Assembly: GCA_013397935.1 (NCBI GenBank)
Contig: VZRN01000634.1
Location: 3,311,371-3,375,370 of the forward strand
Origin: Dasyornis broadbenti
Lineage: Eukaryota; Chordata; Aves; Passeriformes; Dasyornithidae
Length of the DNA stretch: 64,000 nucleotides
Direction: 5' to 3'
In this document: in pieces, positions 1 to 14,500 of the stretch
How the letters are laid out: every line of letters begins with the position of its first letter
Position numbering within the stretch: position 1 is the stretch's first letter
The notes under the pieces: model-generated
What the model was told of the DNA's origin: nothing
Database searches by the model: none
What the model saw: only the letters and a program-made list of their open reading frames with translations
Translations under genes and position numbers: made by a program

Positions 1-3000
1 TTGCCCTGTGTTATGTCATTTTACATGCTGTAAAATATGTCTTGACATTAATTTTCTCTAGAAAACAACCAGGAAAACTATTTGCATAACTGTAAAAACA
101 AAAGCCCTGCAAGTCATTAGTATTGAAAAATATTCATGTGCATTTAAACTTGGCCTATGAAATGTACAGTTCAGTGCTTGCCAGGTCCAATTTCTGAGTT
201 TAACTTAATCAAGTCTAATGGTGCAAAGGTGATTATCTGTCTTCTTCTAAGTTCAAGAATGTAATAAAACTGGTTACATTAGGAAGACAATTTATTACCT
301 GCACAATGGCAGAAAAAGGTAAAGAAAAGGTAATTTATGGTGGAGCCTTCTGTGCTTGATGTATTAGTTGCAGCAGAGGTTAAAACTTTCATCTTCCTAA
401 ACTCAGAGAAATGAGAAAGCTTGGGAACATGAGACAGAACAAGTGGAGTAACACAGAAATTACACCTCTTTGTTTATACAGCAGATGGAGATTCCTTCCT
501 TTGGTGTTATTCCAGTAATATTCTGTTTTATGGTACGGAGAGCTACCCTGGAGTACAGGAGGAAAATCCTTGGGGTTGCATTTTCTTTTTCAGGTTGTTG
601 CCTTTTATGATCCCTTGGGAAAAACTGCTCAGCTGTATTGTGGCTCCACTTATGGCAAACGACAGAATCAGGCCAGGAATATATTTCTCATCGCTCTTAT
701 TGGTCTGAGGGAAGAGAGTCAGTGTCAGTAGGACGTGAGGATAACAGGGAGCACCCAGACCTTGGATGAATGGCATGGGAAGCACAGCTTCTTCAAGCCT
801 TATTGCCTCTACCTTTACTGAGAATGAGCACTGTGTCAAATAAAACAAAAAAACAGAGATATTTTTCAGACAGACCTGTTCTGAAAATATCCCAGTACTA
901 ACAGGAAAAACACACTTTTCTATTTTCTGGTTTAGGAAACCCAGCAGTTTCTTGCCATGTTGCACCTGTTGCAATCGCACTGCACCAGCCTAACACGTCA
1001 GGGAAGAGGGAACCTGAAATGCAGCAGCCAATCTTGGGTTCAAATCACTGTAAAACTTGTGGGTTTGTCTCTTTTCTCCCTGTGTGCCAAAGCTCATTCC
1101 TGGCTTTGACCCCCAGCCTCTGATTCACTTGTAGGTGAGGAGTCGCAGGGCGATTGAAGATGATTCCAGACTGAGCTTGATTGAGCTGTCACTCAGACTT
1201 TTAAATTTATTACGTTTTGTTGATTAACTACTAAGACATTTTCTCAATTTTGTTTGCTGAGTTAGCGTACAAAAAATTTGGCAAATTCTTAAAAATGTAA
1301 GGTGGTTGTCAACTGTGAGAATTCTGCAGATTCACCCCAAACGTCTCCATTCCAAATGTAGTCATTTTTGTTTGCTGTTAAAGCGGATTGTGGGTTTGTG
1401 CACCCAAACACAACAGCTCTTTGACAAAATGATTTTTCTATTCCATTAGACTTTAATCTCTTTGGCGTCAAAACATGTCAATGATAAAATTAAGAGAGAA
1501 AATAAATTAGCATACTGTAAATATGTGTGATTTCATACTGAATTAAGGCAAAAAAAAGTCCATGCTGTGGGTTATACTTTAAATGACATTACAGTTGTGA
1601 TGCCCTTTCCTGAATCTTACACAACATTCAGCAAAACAGCCACTTTCTGCTGTGTAAAATGGAGTTTCCACAGCATCCAGCACCTCACTCCATTCAAGAT
1701 GCATCACCTTTAAGGCCAGAAACATCCCCTGATTGAATTAGGTCCATTAAGAATTGAATCTCATGCATGGTATAAATCACTTGATGAAATCAACTTGTGA
1801 TTATAGAATAATGCACCAACATCCTTGCCTGGATTGCCTGCATCTTTCAGGAAGCCTGATTGCGTGTAGCTTCCTTACTGGAACTTTATAATTCAGCAGG
1901 TCTACGGTTATCAGTGAGACTGACATAGCTCTGTGAGTTTTCAGGGCCACAGGACTGGATTCACTCAGACATATTCAGGAATACTGGTTTAAAGAAATAA
2001 ATTATTTTTCCCTGCACACCTGTTTTACTGCCAAACATACCTCAGTGACTCCTTTTCTAACGTAACTCGATTCTTTTCCCCCAAAGTTCTGATAATCACT
2101 TGCCAGGCTTTCCTATCTGCTGTTTGGTACCATTCAATCAACACATTCATTTTGCTCATGCAAAAACCTCTGTGAGATTGGGCTTATCAGCAAAAGGGTT
2201 TCTGAATGCGTTTGGCTTCGCTTTTATGGTCCCATTTCAAGACTTGTGTCTGTGTCCAGATATCCCAGAGAAGTGATAAATAGAGCCAGGGGTTGTTTAT
2301 TACAAACGTTTGCTATCTGGAATGTGCTGCCATCTCATTACAACATGTTTCAGCTTCTGCATGGACAGGTCTCTTATTTACACTCTGCTTTATTCATGGA
2401 GGCAACGCTGATATTTAAGGCAGTAGAAAGCAAAGTGAAAGGTCTCCATTTCTAATACAGTTAAAATAATCCCTTTTCACTACCTTTAACGCCAGAAATT
2501 GATATCTCTGTATCAAAAATTTAAAAGTTTCTGGGTTTTAAGATTATCAGATAAAGACGTTAATGGTGAAAGCCTAGAACTGAGATAAAAATTCAGGATA
2601 GTCTGGGTCATCTGAGCTTCTGGGAGCTGTCAGCCTACCAGCCTGTACAGACAGTGAGAAGTGTGGATTGCTTTTGACTCAGATTCCCAAAGCAGGTTTG
2701 AGGGCACTCCAGCACCGTAGGGACTGCTGACCTCAGGAATTTCAGATTAAAAGGTCCAACACGTCTGTTATTCTGCCCTGGTCTCTATAATGCCATTATG
2801 TCATTGATATAAATGAACATGACAAATTTTACCCATACAGCTCTACAGAGCCTCAGTGGAATACTCACAGGTAGATAATCAGGACATTCCTGTAAGCAAC
2901 TCTTATTTTAGCTGTGCTCGCAGTGTGCTCTGTGGAGAACTAATTTTATTGTCGCATATAAAAAGCAGTGAAATGATACTTAATTTCTGGGATTCCTTAA

Positions 3001-3439
3001 ATAGCAAAAGAAATTACTCTAAAAATAAAGTAAGAGCAAATTCATACCTGAAGTGCATCAGCTGTTTGAAGTCTGCCTGGCAGCTGAGTAAAAGCGGCAT
3101 CACCCAGGCAGGCACCACAGAGCCTCAGGGTTCCCAGCATTGGCTCCCTTTTGGTGGTGAAAGGTGCCTGTGCAAGGTTACAGGCGACAACCAAAATGCT
3201 CAACTGCGCCGCTCCCCTGGCTGCCCTGCCGGCGGTCTGGAAGGAACGAACCGATGGAAACTCAGCAACAGCGTTCAACAAGGGCAAACGCAAACCCAAA
3301 TCCTTGGCACATCACAGCCCCAGGCAACAGCCCTGGGAAGGCATCAGCTGGCCACTGAAAAGCCCTGCAGAAAAGAGCGGTGGGCCCTGATGAAAAGCTG
3401 AGAACGCTCCAGCAGTGCGAGTTAACTCATGAGTGTTTC
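1..3439. other. Non-coding stretch, nothing recognised
   Basis: AT-rich sequence with short random frames, the longest 145 codons on the minus strand at 543-980 without a recognisable motif. A faint resemblance to CR1 coding sequence near 2310-2350 is too weak to call. A GC-richer patch spans about 3090-3380. Confidence 0.6.
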
Positions 3440-3745
3440 GTAGGGGAGATGAGGCCACAGACGCTCAGAGATTCACAACAGGGCTCGTGGCCATGGACGT
3501 AAGTTCCAGCAAGAGAAAGGTGTCATTAAAGCTAAGCAAAACTTCTTCATGCTGGAGGTGGTCAAATTTTGGAGCAGGGGTCCGGAGAGGCGGGGAAATC
3601 TCCATTACTGGAGACATTCAAAACTCAAAAGCAGAAAATGCTGAGCAACCTCACCAAACGAAGCCTTATTTTTAAGGGGTAGAACAGATGATGTGCAGAG
3701 GTCCTTTCCAACCTGAAATAGTCGATGTTCCTGTGGTCCTAGAAT
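3440..3745 (+). mobile_element. CR1 LINE 3' fragment, plus orientation
   Basis: The fragment carries the CR1 3' end in order: AAGTTCCAGCAAGAGAAAGG; a stretch matching the 'F-TVVNFWSRG' region of the element; a CTGGAGACATTCAAAACTCA segment; and GAGGTCCTTTCCAACCTGAA near the terminus. It is too decayed for a subfamily call. An 80-codon frame within it is remnant, not a gene. Confidence 0.65.
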
Positions 3746-6700
3746 TGGGCATCTACAGATAATTCGTTTGCTTGTATCCCCAAACAGGCTGTTCTTAGCA
3801 GTTACAGATTTTCCCAGTGTTGCTGGTTTGGGTTTTTCCCGGGGGACTGTGGTGCTGACTTTTCTGATAAAACTACCCTTAGCACCTGGTTTCCGAAACA
3901 AGAATCCAGTGTCAGAAACATTCTTCCAAAGACACCAACTGACTGATATTATTCTATACTACAGATTTCCAAGGAGGGTAATTCATGGCAAAGACAGTGT
4001 TTCCCCCATACTTCTTATAACCCATTTCTTCAAGACCCAAATAAATGTTGTCAGAACATGGAATAAACCACTCTGCCAGAGTGAGAGAAGCGCTATCTGT
4101 CCACATCACACTATCCTGCTCTCCAAGGAGCGAGAAAGGATTTGCTTCAGTAGAGGAGGCACTCTGTTATATGGCTTTTTCTTTTCTAGCCTCATCTCTT
4201 ATGTTTCAACGGGTAAACTCTGCAAGTCAGATTTATATTCAAGTCTAAAGTTATGTTTTGTTGCAGTAAAATCAGAGGAAGCAATGACAGATTGATCTAT
4301 GGAAGAACAGGTGGGAACTGAGCAGACCTTATTAATCTTTTTCTCTACTTGGTGGCACTCAAGTGCCTTTAACACACAGAGAGAACTTTATCTGTGCCGT
4401 GTGAAGTTAACCTTGAACAGCACTTGGATTTCTAAGAGTCAGACCAAATTGTTTCTGAGTTAATATCTTGCACTTTTTTGATAATTCAGAGATTTTGGTA
4501 GCATCCTCTTGTCCTCAGTGTTCTCTGCCCAGCTGAGCATTTTTAATAATTTAATGTGGATCCCCTTCTGAGACAGCTCTTCCCATGTTTTACATCTGAG
4601 ACGTTCCACTTCCCACTGTGGAGGAGAGGCCTCTGGAACTAAACTTTCAGGCACCTCATTCCACTCTCTAAGGCATTTTAGCAAATTTACAGCGCATAAT
4701 AAAGGACCTCATCTTCCTGTTGGAGCAACAGTATTTCCATTTAAGGCATAAAAATTAATTGAGCTAAATATAGGCTAGTTTAAGCATGGCATTGAAACCT
4801 TCTGACTGAAAACATGGAGGTTGCTGTGTTCAAGCCCCCACTGCTCTGTGTGTTTTCTGCGAAAGGTTTTGTGTAAGGTACAAACCACAGAGCACAGACT
4901 GATATTCCTCTGCTGGATCTCTTTAGCTGCCCATCCCAGGGATCTGAGTACAGAGCTAAACTGAAAATGGGGTCAGAAACTACAAAATTCCCATCACAGG
5001 TATGGTGTGTGTATATATTAGTAACCATTGTGCTGCATAACTAAGTAAATTTAACTTCCTTCAGAAGATTATCGTACAGCTTCTTCACTGCATCTCTTAT
5101 TTCCTTCTGATTATGAGACTGTGTTTGTTCTCTACTCAGGCACTGAAAGATGCAGGTGAAATGCTGCTGCCTGACACACAAACCTCACAGACAGGGATGT
5201 AAAGGCAGCACCATCACCGTGGCTGCTCAGCCTTCATCCTGAGGGATGGTGCCTCAGCTGAGAGGGAATGTGAGGATGTGGTGTCCAGGAGAGCAAACAG
5301 TTCCCCAGCTCTAGCACTGGTTTGCTTTTGATACGAGATCTGCTTTTCTCATTGCTTATTCCAGCATGGAAAGGCTCAGGAGCAGAACAGAAAACGAAGA
5401 CCTGGGTAAGTCACTGATTGCTGTTGTTGTCTTTCAGACAGAGTTTTGAAAAATGCACCTACTGCCTTTAATGCCATTAAAAGAATTTAACAAGTTAATG
5501 CAACAAAATTTAATCATCTTGATTTGAGTATGTCTGTAGCTGTTGCATTTACATGATGAAAGTGCTGTAAGGCTCATTATCTTAAATAAACTCCTAATTT
5601 TCTACTCATGGTTGCTAAAGGTGTTGTTCCAGAATCAGCAGCACTGAAATGAGCACTTCCCTCACCGCCGCATGGTTACAAGGCTTCAGCTTTAAAAGCT
5701 GGAATCTTCCCGCCATGGCCGCGAAGAAATCGCGTTTCTGTAGGAGGACAAAATCCCTGCAGCCAATCCCAGGCCAGAGGTTTTGTCCTGTGTTTGCAGT
5801 GTCAGGGCTGAGGCAGCTCCGGCTCTGCCCAAGCTTTACAGGAACTGCCCAGAGGTTTGGTTTTAATTTTGTTTTGCTGCAACAGCACCCAGATTTCTTA
5901 ACCACGGTGTCTAACATAGCTTAGGTATTTCTTTGTTCTTCTTGAAAACAGTTCTGCCCAGCTCCAGCCCTGCCTCTCTCTAGCTGAACATCTGAATATA
6001 CATTATGGTTCCTAACTGCAGAAATGAAGATGGGATTGTTAAACCAACCAACTGGAGAAAGAGTGAGTCACCCTGAACTCTTTTTTTTGTTTTTTGCAAG
6101 CCAAGGGATGAAGAAATATCACAATAAAAAATTACAAACCTGATTCTCTTGTGCATGCAAGTATTTCAAAGCAAAAATTGACTTTTAATAGACGAGAAAG
6201 CAGATTTTCTGCTCTCAGATTCCATTGGTGAAGCTCCCACACCGGGGTGTTGCATCGTAACAATTGCAGTCAATCAGTCAGCAGCAGAAAATTGTTCTGA
6301 ATATCTGACAAAACAAACTCACCACCTCCAAGGCACCCCTAACAGCTCAGGAGAGGGCTCTGTGCTTTGCATCACTGCTGCACTCACGAGTCTCTGCCAA
6401 TAACGTGTCTCTGCAAGATGAGGGGCGCACATTTGTTTTTCCAACGACCATCACTCACGAATAGTCCTTCCCGTGAGACCTGGACGATGGTAAATATTAG
6501 TCAAGCAAGTGTCACTGAGTTTATTTTGTCAGAAGGTGGACACATTATTATCTTTGGTGACAGCAGCGAAGTTAAATTTAGTCCATGCTACATTTTTCAA
6601 CCTCCGTAGGAGGACTGTTAGTCTAAACAAAAACGTCTTTCTTAAAAAGGAAATTGGCTTCTTGCATTTTCTGTGACTTATTTGTGTGCTGAATTATTTC

Positions 6701-9700
6701 CTTTTAAAATTAATGTCATGAAACAACTATTGCACACATAGGTCACACAAATATCACAGAAGACGAAGTGAGTTGTTGATAAAAACAAAAAAGAAAACAG
6801 GTGTGCTCTTCTGTCAATCAATAAACTAAAGAGATGCAATAAAACTTTTTATTCTTGTCTGAACTACACCTGAGCTTGTTCTTCACACTTTTAACAATCA
6901 CATAACAATTGATTGTATCAATTTACTAGAACCATGGCAGGCCAAAGCAGTCCCAAGACCTTAACAATTTAATTTTAGACAGTAGCCAAATATCCTTATG
7001 CGGTTATCAAAATCATTAATATGCTACATGAACACACGAACAACAAGAATTCCTCATTTATTCTCCCTGCATATCAGCAGGATTAATGTCAAATACTCTC
7101 CAGCTTCCTGAATAAAAGGTTTCTTGTTTTTGATGTGACAAATGAGAAACAAATCTCAGCCTGAACTTTTTCATGAGCAGATTATTTTACATTGTGATTT
7201 GTATTTTTTTGACAGGCCCGAGTTCCAGGTGGACCAGAGGTAATACCAGTCACCCATCCATGCTGGCAGAGAGGCAGCAGAAGAATACAGAACTGTACAA
7301 AATGCTAATTCTCCTTATTCTGCTCCTATCCCTGTAAAATTCAGCTGTTCCGTACGGTGCCCTGTGAGTTCCAATTGTGACCTGATTCTGTTAAAATTAA
7401 ATTTGGATATGTGTTAAAAGTTTTTCCAGCACTCTTTAGGATATTTCTTTTCTGGTGCAGAGACCTGTGGCAATCACCACTCTTGTTTTGGGCCATCAGA
7501 GACATGAATTCACATTCTCAGGGACTGTGTGACACAGCACCCACGTCTCAGAGAAGCCACTGGTGCCTCTCTTTGCTCTTTCTGCAGAGGATAAAATCAG
7601 CTCTCCCTCTCCAGTCTCCAGGAACCTGCAGAGGCGTTATTAACATGGCTCTCTCACTTCATTTGGGGGCTTGTATTCATGCCCAGAGTCTCTAATTTTG
7701 CAGAAAGGCCCAGACCTAACCCTGGCATGAACAAAAAATCATCCAGCAGAAACAAATTGTGATACGAATTCAAATCGTTAACCCGGGACCAAACCCATCG
7801 TTTATTGCTGTGTAAGAGGTTCTCTTTGCCAGAAGTGGGAAGCACAGCCAGGAAAACCAAAAAAGAACCATTGTATATTGAGCAAAAGACCAAATCCTTC
7901 TCTCTTACAGCCTTACAAACTGTACTCCACCAGAATATTTTTGTGCAGAAAGAATCCGTATCTAGAGTAAAGGAAATCAATTATTTATGCAGAGGTTTTT
8001 TTCAGGTAATTCTGCTGTTCTTCAGGGATCAGACTAGAATGGTAAAGAAGAATAATTTTAAGCTAAGGAATCTTAAGGCTTCTCTGCTACGAATTCCCAA
8101 CTTTATTCATTTTCTCTTGCAAGCAATAGAATTTTGCTTTGAAATAAATTCCCCTGTACTGTCATCTTCCTTCTTTGGGGAGCATTTAAGGCAGTTCTAA
8201 GTCACATTCTGCATATTCAGTAGGAGGAAAAAGGTTATCTGTGAATTTACTAATGCTGAGCCTAACGCCTCTAAAATGAAAGAAAGCTCATCTACTGACT
8301 ATTGCCGGAGACAAGGCTCCAGATTCCAGTTCAGCTGCCCCAGATAAACGGCTGTCTCTGAGCTGGGTGCAACCATTTGGAATATTTAGAGCTCTTACAA
8401 CAGTCTGGAGCAGAACTGGAAAATTCTTCCCGTCTAGCCCAACAACAAATCTCCCCCTGCCGTTCCGAGCTCCAAGCTGACACATGCTAGGCCTTCCATG
8501 GCCAAATATGTCAGGACACAGCCCCAGAGCTGACCTTCATATCAAGGAATCCAAAGAACTCCACCCAGGGATAATGAACACATTGGCTTAGGCGCAAATG
8601 ATGAAGTGTTCGTGACCTGCGATAAAAATGTCTGTGACAAACCTTGCACGGCAATTTCACAGAACATTGGACAAGATTTCCTTACTGCTTAGGATTTTAT
8701 CTGCCCAAAACCAGGGCAATTATGCGGTGCCCACACCTTCTGAGTAATCTCAGCTGGTTTTTAATCAGTCAACATCCAGTGCTGCAGACTGCTTGCTCCC
8801 TAGGCAGCCCTGTGTGATTTTACATTTAGACTCCATTCATTACACAGTGATTTCGGATTCTAATCTCTCCCCAGAGCAGCAGTACTGACAGACTCGTGCA
8901 GTCACCTATGTTGTGTTTCTCAGTGTGAAGAGCCTTGTTTTCTTCTAATTGTTTTGTTCTTGAAGTTATTTAGTGTTTCTGGAAAAGCTTTACCTTTGGC
9001 AGAGATACAGAGATTCTGGGGTTTTTTTAACCACTACTAACATGGTGGATGAGCCCAGGTCTTTTCACATCTCTGAAAAAAGACTTTCTACAGCCACTGT
9101 ACTGCTAATTTGTACAAGGGTGAAAGTTCATTCGAGAGTTAAGTCTGTATCCTAAAGTTTTATTTATATAAACTGTGTTTTGTGCAAATTTAGAGAGAAT
9201 TTCCTGCAAAAAGAAGGCCCACAAGAGGACTGGTAGGAAGAGGACATCGAAGGCATACATGCTATCCTTTCCCATGGGAAGTCACTTGATTTATCAAACA
9301 AACGAAGCTAAATAGATTGTACTTTGAAGCATTTACTGTTTCTATTGTATGATATACTAAATATATTGGCCTGCAATTAAATAAATTAAATACTAGTCCA
9401 CTTAAATTAGCAAGTTGAAACAGATCAGTTACATTTGCTAAACACGAGAGTCTCTGTGACAACTAATAGGATTGTACCTGCAATTTATTGACTATGAGGA
9501 TGTGTGGGTTGGTGTGTAGCAAACATTTCACGCGAGTGAGAGGCCTGCCCTGCTCAGGAGTCAGCACTTTGCACACAGACAGGGCCCTGCACGGAGCAGG
9601 TTGGGTTCTGTGTACACCAGAATGCACTGCAGCAGTTCACATTGCAGCTCAAATGTACACGTGAAGGTACAGAACTCTGTTAAATAAACGTCCTTTTTAT

Positions 9701-11294
9701 ACCCTCCAGCAACAGATCCTGTCTCCTTCAAGAAGCAGTCACGCTATTAGAAATGTTTATTTATGATTCTATTGAGTCTGCTCTCATGGAGTGTCCAAAG
9801 GAAGGAACTACATCCTACTGGCTGTGAATGAAATGAAGATTCTCATTATGAATTGAACGTGAGCGCATTTTTCCTTTAGCGTCTGTATTTACTCCTATTG
9901 GCACATCCAAGGCAATCTGGTGCTTGAGAGTCACCTGGAGGAGCTGGGAATGTGCAGGCAGCTATTCAGGATGTGATAGAGCGGAGAATCGAGGCCACTG
10001 CCTTCAAAATGGAAGATTTCCATTTTTATCATATTTTTTCATATCATATTTTTATGGAGCCTGTAACAGCATAAGCAGTTTTCCAGTTAAACAAGAGCAA
10101 AAACAAATCTGAAATTCTGTAAGAACAAAATTAAAATGGTTTTGATTTTTCTCCCTGTATGTTTAGAACCAGCACGCTGAGCTTTGGACTATTTCCACTC
10201 CCAAAACTATTGAAAATTCCTCTGAATAAAGTGGTATCTGTATCGACAGGTCAATTATTAAAAGAATATTGATTGGGTATGCACAGGATTATAATTATTG
10301 AAACAATTAGGTTCTATTTTATGCTGCTCTGTATATAATTATGTAGGTAAGGTTTAGCTGATTACTTCTGAAAAAAAGATTTATTTGAGTGCAGGGGTTA
10401 TATGGGGCTGATTTCAATTAAGTACTCAGTGCCCTCAAATTTTATGGGAAGCACCTGATGCACTGTTAAAATAAAACAAATTGATTGAGACTATATATAT
10501 GTACTGTAACAAGTTCTTAATGAGGAACTGCCTGCTCATCAGTGCTGCTTGGGAATCTGTGGTTTATGGCTGTCTCTGGGCTTTAGGGACTTCTCTGTTT
10601 CCCCTTTGGTCTTACTGGGAAGATTTGCAATTCATTACCGAAACCCTTGTAAACACCTTCGCGTCTTCACTGTGGATGGGCAAACCTCTCCTCTGCTTGG
10701 TGTTTGTCACCACTGTTCTCAGAGGCTTGCTACCTCTTCAGAAGTAATTCGGATCTTAACACCCAAAGAATGGCTACATGAGCATGTAACACTCTAGATC
10801 TGGCACAAAAGCAGTTTCATCTCACCTAAAGTGCTTTGAAGAGTTAAGAAGAACATTTTAAAAACTATTCTCAGCAAAATTTTGTCTTATTTTTCGCACA
10901 AGTCTATTTAAATGGAATTATCTACGTTTCCAGAGGTCAAGAAGGGGGCAGATATTCATGCCCATTTCTCCTTGGTGAGTAGAGGGGAGAGGACAAGTCA
11001 AAGCCATTTTTGATTTGTGTGTATCCGTTTGCAAAGTCCTGGATCTTTGGAGAGTTGACGATTCCAGGACGGAAGCATCTGGTTGGTCCCACAGAGGTGC
11101 TCAGTATGGAACTGGGTAAATTGAGCTCGAATGCTTCAGCTGGAGCCAGCACTGCCAAGCATAGGAGGATGTCCTGCAGCACTGGGTCGTTCTCTGGGCT
11201 GCAGATGTGACAGCTCTCAAGCAAACAGGAAAACGAAGCTGTGGAGTTCATATTCTCCTGAGAAGAACCTTTGAGATATTGAAATTAAACAGAA
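3746..11294. other. Non-coding stretch, nothing recognised
   Basis: AT-rich sequence. The frames at 3768-4295 (175 codons) and 7805-8200 (131 codons) have no recognisable domain and no gene context. No repeat family could be named. Confidence 0.6.
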
Positions 11295-11580
11295 CAGAGA
11301 TGGAAGGGATCAGCTGGTTCATCCTGCTGACAACTCTGTAATGTTCCTCTGAGGATTAGCATATTGTTCAGCATGGTGTTAAATATTCCCTGCTAGGAGC
11401 TGGGTCTTTTTTTTCCTTGAGAGACCATTCAAACTAGAACAGGTCTCAGTATCAGGAAATAGCCTTGTCTGTAGCCTAAATATTCATATTTCTTAATTTC
11501 ATCCTATTATGTCTGCTGAGACCATGACACACACTGCTCCATCAAATCACATCTCTTGTTTAACTCCTTCAGCTGCTGAA
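11295..11580 (-). mobile_element. Old CR1-like LINE 3' fragment, minus orientation
   Basis: It begins with AGATGGAAGGGATCAGCTGG and TTCATCCTGCTG, matching the inverted CR1 3' end (normally 'gctggaagggacc...catctagtccagcc'). About 170 bases on it has GCCTAAATATTCATATTTCT and ATTTCATCCTATTATGTCT, which match the following segment of an older amniote CR1. Divergence is high, so boundaries are loose. Confidence 0.5.
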
Positions 11581-14500
11581 GGCTGCTCCAGTGACTGCCA
11601 CAGATTGCTTAGTCAGAAATCATTCCTGTTACGAGCTCTTTTCACACTTAACCTCTGGTTCCATGACTGAATTATTCTGCTGCCATTGCCATCTATTGTC
11701 TTCATTTCAAACCCTCATGTATCATAAACAAAATAGAATATCTGAAATTCATCATTGAAATAGCAACAGTGGGAGAACAAACTCCAGCGTGAGTTATTTT
11801 TTGTCAGCTGTCATTTGCTTTAGAAGTTCTCATCAGTCTGCCACAATAAAGCACGAAATAGAAGACATACGTTCCCCTGAAAACATCCCCAAAGGTTCAG
11901 ACTTAGAGATTCCTACTGTGCCAAATATCAGGCAGTCTGCCAATAAGCTCAATTAGAATCTTTGACTAAATTAAGTAGCGCACAATCAAAGCATACAAAT
12001 GAAAAAAGCCCCTCCAAAAAGAATGGCTTTCCTGGAGGTGTAACAAAACCTTTTCTTCGCTGCTCAAAATAAGTCTCAAATTATAGCGGTGTTATTTGAC
12101 TTTAGGAATGCACAGATGTGTTAAGTATTTCTTTGGGAATACAGAGTGGTTAGTTGGACAAGCATAAAGCATACATAATTAATTCCAGTCTGACGGTGCC
12201 TCTGCTCTTTAACATGATATTTGTTACCGTAGCAAAAGCAGCTTACGAAGCACCATGTTTAACTGACAACATTGAAGGGAATTGTTAAAAAAAAAAAAAA
12301 GAAAAAGAAAAATCTGCTTTCATTCCATTCCCAAAAATGCAGACGGTGTGTCTGCATTTAGGGTTTTAAAGCAGACACAAGAAGAATGGCAGGTTCCTGC
12401 AGAGAAATATGTCACTGGTGATAAACAGCCCCAAAGTCAGTAGAGCAGATAATGCATTGCAGGTCAGAAACTACACCCCTGACAATCCTGCACAGGCAGG
12501 TAATACACCAAATGTCACATCTGAAGGGGGCAATGCTTTTTCTACTGCTACATCCTCAACAAATTGTACTGCATAGCTGAGTTACTTGCTGACACGGAAG
12601 CATGAAGGAGTTTTAGGTAACACAAAATGCAATGAGAGCCTGAACAAGACAGACCACCAAATCAAACAAATCCAGTAAAATTAACAGCCCAGCTCTCATC
12701 AGCAATATAAGCCAAACAGTAAATCATCTTAGATTGTAATCGTAACCTATAAAAAGTAATTGTTCTTTAGAGCTCTGTAGTAAAAGATTGAGCCCTCTAG
12801 ACAGAAAGGCATCAGACCTTAATAAGGTTAAAAATCGTTTGCTTGTTTGCTTTCAGTCTTGACACATTTTATCCCTTATGTGCGGGATTTTTAACAGCAC
12901 ATTTCACTTTAATGGATGCAGTGGAATTCATCTGTGTTGTTCACAATCCTTAGTTACACACATCTTGACTTATACCTTTCCAGAACTGGCATTAACTCAT
13001 TCATTCTTGCCATAGACGAGCTGGAAATGAGAGAAGGAGATAGGAAAGACTGCCTAAAATCCTCCTGGCGTTGCTGCAGTGTTCCTGACTTCACTCACAT
13101 GCTCAGTCTCCCTGGCCCTGCTTTCTCTTCCTCACCATCTTCCTGGATTGTTGAGGAAGACCAGACTTCAGCATTCATTCACAGCCTTTCATAGAAAGCT
13201 GGAAAACACACTGATGGGGAAAAAGGACCTAATTAAGTTTGTCACCTGGACCAAGCTTCCCCATCCTCGGGTGAACATATCTGAAGTCGAGAGCTGAATG
13301 CACAAGCCCACACACATGGCTGGGGCTGAGGCAGCAGCCTCTGACTCCGAGCGGGCTGGGGTGGAGAGAAGCCCTGCCAATTAAACAGACCCCCTGAAGT
13401 CCCAGAGCAGCCCAAGGAACCAATTTCAAAGAGTTTCCTTTTGTTTTACTCGCTACGCATCTTCCAGAGTAGCTGCACAGGAAACTGCTCCATTCAGCGG
13501 ATCATTTTCAAGCAGAATTATGTTAAAATGTAGAAATATTTTCAGTAGTGGAGGATGGCAGCTCTATTTTCTATAATGAGTCACTTCTTCATGAGCTGAG
13601 ATTTTTCCTTTCAGGTCTGGAGCCAAGGAAAGAGCTGGAATATTTTTGAATCATCACTTGTCTTAGCCAGCAGGAAACTCTACTAGTGACTTACCGGCCC
13701 AGTCTTGTGCTCAGAGTTTTAAAGATCAGAAAATCTGACATAGACAGCAGCTTGGGCAATGGTCCCCTGCAGCACAATGGGGCACAGAGAGCATTTCTCT
13801 TTCCTATCCCATAATCAAACAAGTATGGAACTCTTGATTTGCAAGTGAAGAAGGGTAACAAAATTTAAACAGATTTTGCTAAAAATCCATGCTATCCTCC
13901 ATGGACAGTTTGAGTGCTGGCAGGAATGAATCAGATCATGTCGGAACCCAGCAATTTTGGTGGGGTTTCCACGTTGGTATTTTTCAAAGCGGTCTCTGCA
14001 GCATGTTGTAATCAGGCATATGTTGATTCCCAGGACTTTTGAGGATGTTACCAGGAGCTGCAGCACTGATAATGATGGACAAACATGATGAAAGTTGGCA
14101 GCAAACCATTAATTTGGGGTTTTTTTTCCCCTATGATATTATCAAATGCCATCATCAAACACCTTCCCATGTTCATGAATTTTCCACTACTGAAAAGAGA
14201 AACCCTCACATTCTGTGCCGCTCCTTAAGTTACCGAAAACTTGCAAAGCCTGGCATGTCAAATTCAAATATAAAATCCATGATGTGACAAAGCCAGATCA
14301 AAGTGGCAAACTGTACAGGTGAGAGCTGTCTGTAATAGTGGTCTTGTCGGGTGCTGAACTGATGGTTACGTGTTGATGCGGGGCCAGGTAAAAAATCACT
14401 CTGCCTGACAAACAATGACTTTAAATAATTCACTGTTTAAATCCAACTCTGCCTTAATTTACACGTGCTCAGCTGATGGCAACCTTTAGAAAATACCTGA

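Noticed and set aside
543..980. 145-codon minus-strand frame
   Set aside because: No recognisable domain; within the length expected by chance in 64 kb on six frames.
1035..1047. GGGTTCAAATCAC resembling a tRNA B box
   Set aside because: No matching A box or cloverleaf upstream, and the B box is imperfect.
2290..2440. Possible CR1 coding remnant (TCTGGAATGTGCTGCC)
   Set aside because: Only one short segment resembles CR1 and neither side continues.
3768..4295. 175-codon plus-strand frame
   Set aside because: Random-looking residues and no motif; no splice or promoter context.
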